A DNA stretch of 64,000 nucleotides from Litoditis marina. Lineage: Eukaryota; Nematoda; Chromadorea; Rhabditida; Rhabditidae. Positions 62,528-64,000 of this stretch are shown here, piece by piece (the stretch's first letter is position 1; every line of letters begins with the position of its first letter). The position numbers and the translations under genes were made by a program. The DNA lies in the NCBI GenBank assembly GCA_964036275.1, contig OZ038438.1, positions 7,818,978 through 7,882,977 on the forward strand, read 5' to 3'. Below the pieces are notes generated by a model. It was not told the DNA's origin. It ran no database searches and was given only the letters and a program-made list of their open reading frames with translations.

Positions 62528-62612
62528 CGATTCTGCTGTGTTTGCAGTTTAATTCTCCTCTTTTGTGAAAATATGCGATTTTGATGTGTGTAGATGTCAA
62601 ACTACAACCATG
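62528..62612. mobile_element. inverted-repeat element, TTTGTAGTTTGATC family (copy)
   Basis: GCTGTGTTTGCAGTTTAATTC at the left and GTGTGTAGATGTCAAACTACAACC at the right, enclosing about 40 bp. It lies about 290 bp upstream of the collagen start codon. Confidence 0.65.
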
Positions 62613-62725
62613 GTGTGGTCTACTGATCTACTTATATGATCTTCTTACCCTTACTGATCTGATCTATCTGATCTTATTACTTACTGATCTACTTATCTTG
62701 GTGTGGTCTACTTATATGATCTACT
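62606..62725. repeat. local ATCTACT/TGATCT duplications
   Basis: TGGTGTGGTCTACT followed by TATATGATCT occurs twice (about 62609-62642 and 62699-62722), with further TACTGATCT copies between. It begins at the right edge of the transposon copy at 62528-62612. Confidence 0.7.
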
Positions 62726-63850
62726 AAAAATATTTCAATATTAATATATCTACAATCAATTCGGTCTGAGGTGGACTTCAATTGTAAATTAGTCCCGAAC
62801 ACTCTTCCCAAGTGTGACAGTGTACGCATGTAGTGATCACATTTATTCAATAAGCGGTTTTTCTCACAATTTCAGACCCTGTTAATCGCCCTCTCATAAC
62901 TTCTGAATCAAACTACCATGCAACTATTATGTTTCAGTTTTAATATAGCTGGTAAGTTTCCATAAACGATTTGTTCCTTTCTATTCTAACTATACCGCCA
63001 TCATAAACATGTTAGTCATCCGTGGATTGGTGCTAATAAGATGGTGGTCCTGTTGTTTTAGCAATCAGGGTAGCAGTGTGAGCCGCGTATTCGATATAAA
63101 TGAGATCCGAGCGCTGTTTGGCGCACAAATTGTCCGCATTAGCAGATTGTCATATACGGTAATAGGCCCATCTCACTGATTACCAACCAATTCGCGGGTT
63201 CCGGAAAGAGAAATGATTGCAGCAAGTTTGGGAGGAGGAAACCGAATGGGAATGGGACATATTGTGGGAAGGGAAACACACGTCATGGGAACTATGAACG
63301 AGAGTTAAACGAATACAGAACAAATGTAGTAGAAGCTACACCGTTCGATTTTGTTTGATTTTGAATTTAAGTAATTAATACTCAACAAACGTCTTGGTGT
63401 ATTCTCGTTTTCTTCGTGTGCACGATTCATTTACACAAAAAGATAAATTCAAAAAAGAGTCCTGAAGCAAATCTGCAAATCTCCCACGATTCGACGAGAA
63501 TTCTCACCAAACTCATAAAAAACGAGTATTGAAGAATCTGACGAAAATCTGAAATCGAGTAGCAATGTTTACTGCTACTGAACTAGTAGCTAGTGAGAAA
63601 AATCATTTGTCAGAAATAATAGAAGAATTACCGAATTAAGGAAGTTAGTTAGATTATGGAAACATCTGTGTACTTATGTAAAGTGTTCTCGCATTACCTC
63701 TTGACCCGCGACAATCATGCAATGCAATCCATGTATTACACTCGAATTATGCTAATCACACCCAATCTGGCACCAGTAAACATAATGTTGGCATTAGATT
63801 AGTACACTAACTACAGAAATCAAATACCATCTTCTAGAAACACTTCTTGA

Positions 63851-63917
63851 ACATGATTTCAGGAGGCAAGTTTTATTGCCTTCTCTAACATGACTTCAGA
63901 GGACAAGTTTTCATTAC
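63851..63917. repeat. imperfect 30-bp direct repeat
   Basis: AACATGATTTCAGGAGGCAAGTTTTATTGC and AACATGACTTCAGAGGACAAGTTTTCATTAC lie about 38 bp apart, start to start. Confidence 0.75.
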
Positions 63918-64000
63918 AGCACAGTCTTACACGCAATGTTCCGACATTTAGGGTAGGGTTTGTATGAAGGTCTGGTACACAAAACAGAGTGGAAAAGACG

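Larger units (their letters stand above)
62245..64000. other. region upstream of the collagen gene, no gene seen
   Basis: Contains the collagen promoter, a TTTGTAGTTTGATC element (62528-62612), a cluster of TGATCTACTTATATGATCT-type local duplications (62606-62725) and an imperfect direct repeat at 63851-63917. No open frame here has recognisable coding character. AT-rich throughout. Confidence 0.55.

Overview
The window is nuclear DNA from a nematode, probably a rhabditine (clade V) worm. Three things point there: spliceosomal introns with TTTCAG-type acceptors, a cuticle collagen of the worm-specific short type, and one giant gene whose product has the architecture and length of the nematode megalin homologue LRP-1. 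The species cannot be named from the sequence.

Layout. (1) Positions 84-4725, plus strand: the 3' part of a gene for a single-pass membrane protein with an immunoglobulin domain. (2) Positions 4726-7766: intergenic DNA with repeats, one long unrecognised open frame, and the likely promoter side of the next gene. (3) Positions 7767-59374, plus strand: a complete lrp-1/megalin gene of about 118 exons. I traced it exon by exon with consistent splice phases. The product is about 4743 residues: signal peptide, 35 LDLa repeats in clusters of 6, 8, 10 and 11, eight YWTD beta-propellers with EGF modules between them, one membrane segment, and a tail with NPxY-type sorting motifs. The reading frame is continuous except for one apparent missing G in exon 62. 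(4) Positions 60294-62244, minus strand: a five-exon cuticle collagen gene, tail to tail with lrp-1, with a TATA box. (5) Positions 62245-64000: no gene seen.

Most non-coding sequence is introns that have collected small DNA transposons. About twenty copies belong to a TIR family with the core TTTGTAGTTTGATC. One 566-bp hAT-like element has an 8-bp target duplication and carries a TTTTCGAG satellite. One 248-bp element has GGGGGGCTGCA ends, and there is a fourth, weaker family. A TTTCTC microsatellite runs into a 200-N assembly gap inside one lrp-1 intron.

Working together: in C. elegans, LRP-1 is an apical epidermal endocytic receptor needed for sterol uptake and moulting, and cuticle collagens are made by the same tissue at moults. 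The pairing here fits that biology, but the adjacency may be chance. I found no clearly new multi-gene system. The best leads are the transposon families, the frame break in exon 62, two GC-AG introns and a polybasic site in propeller 8.
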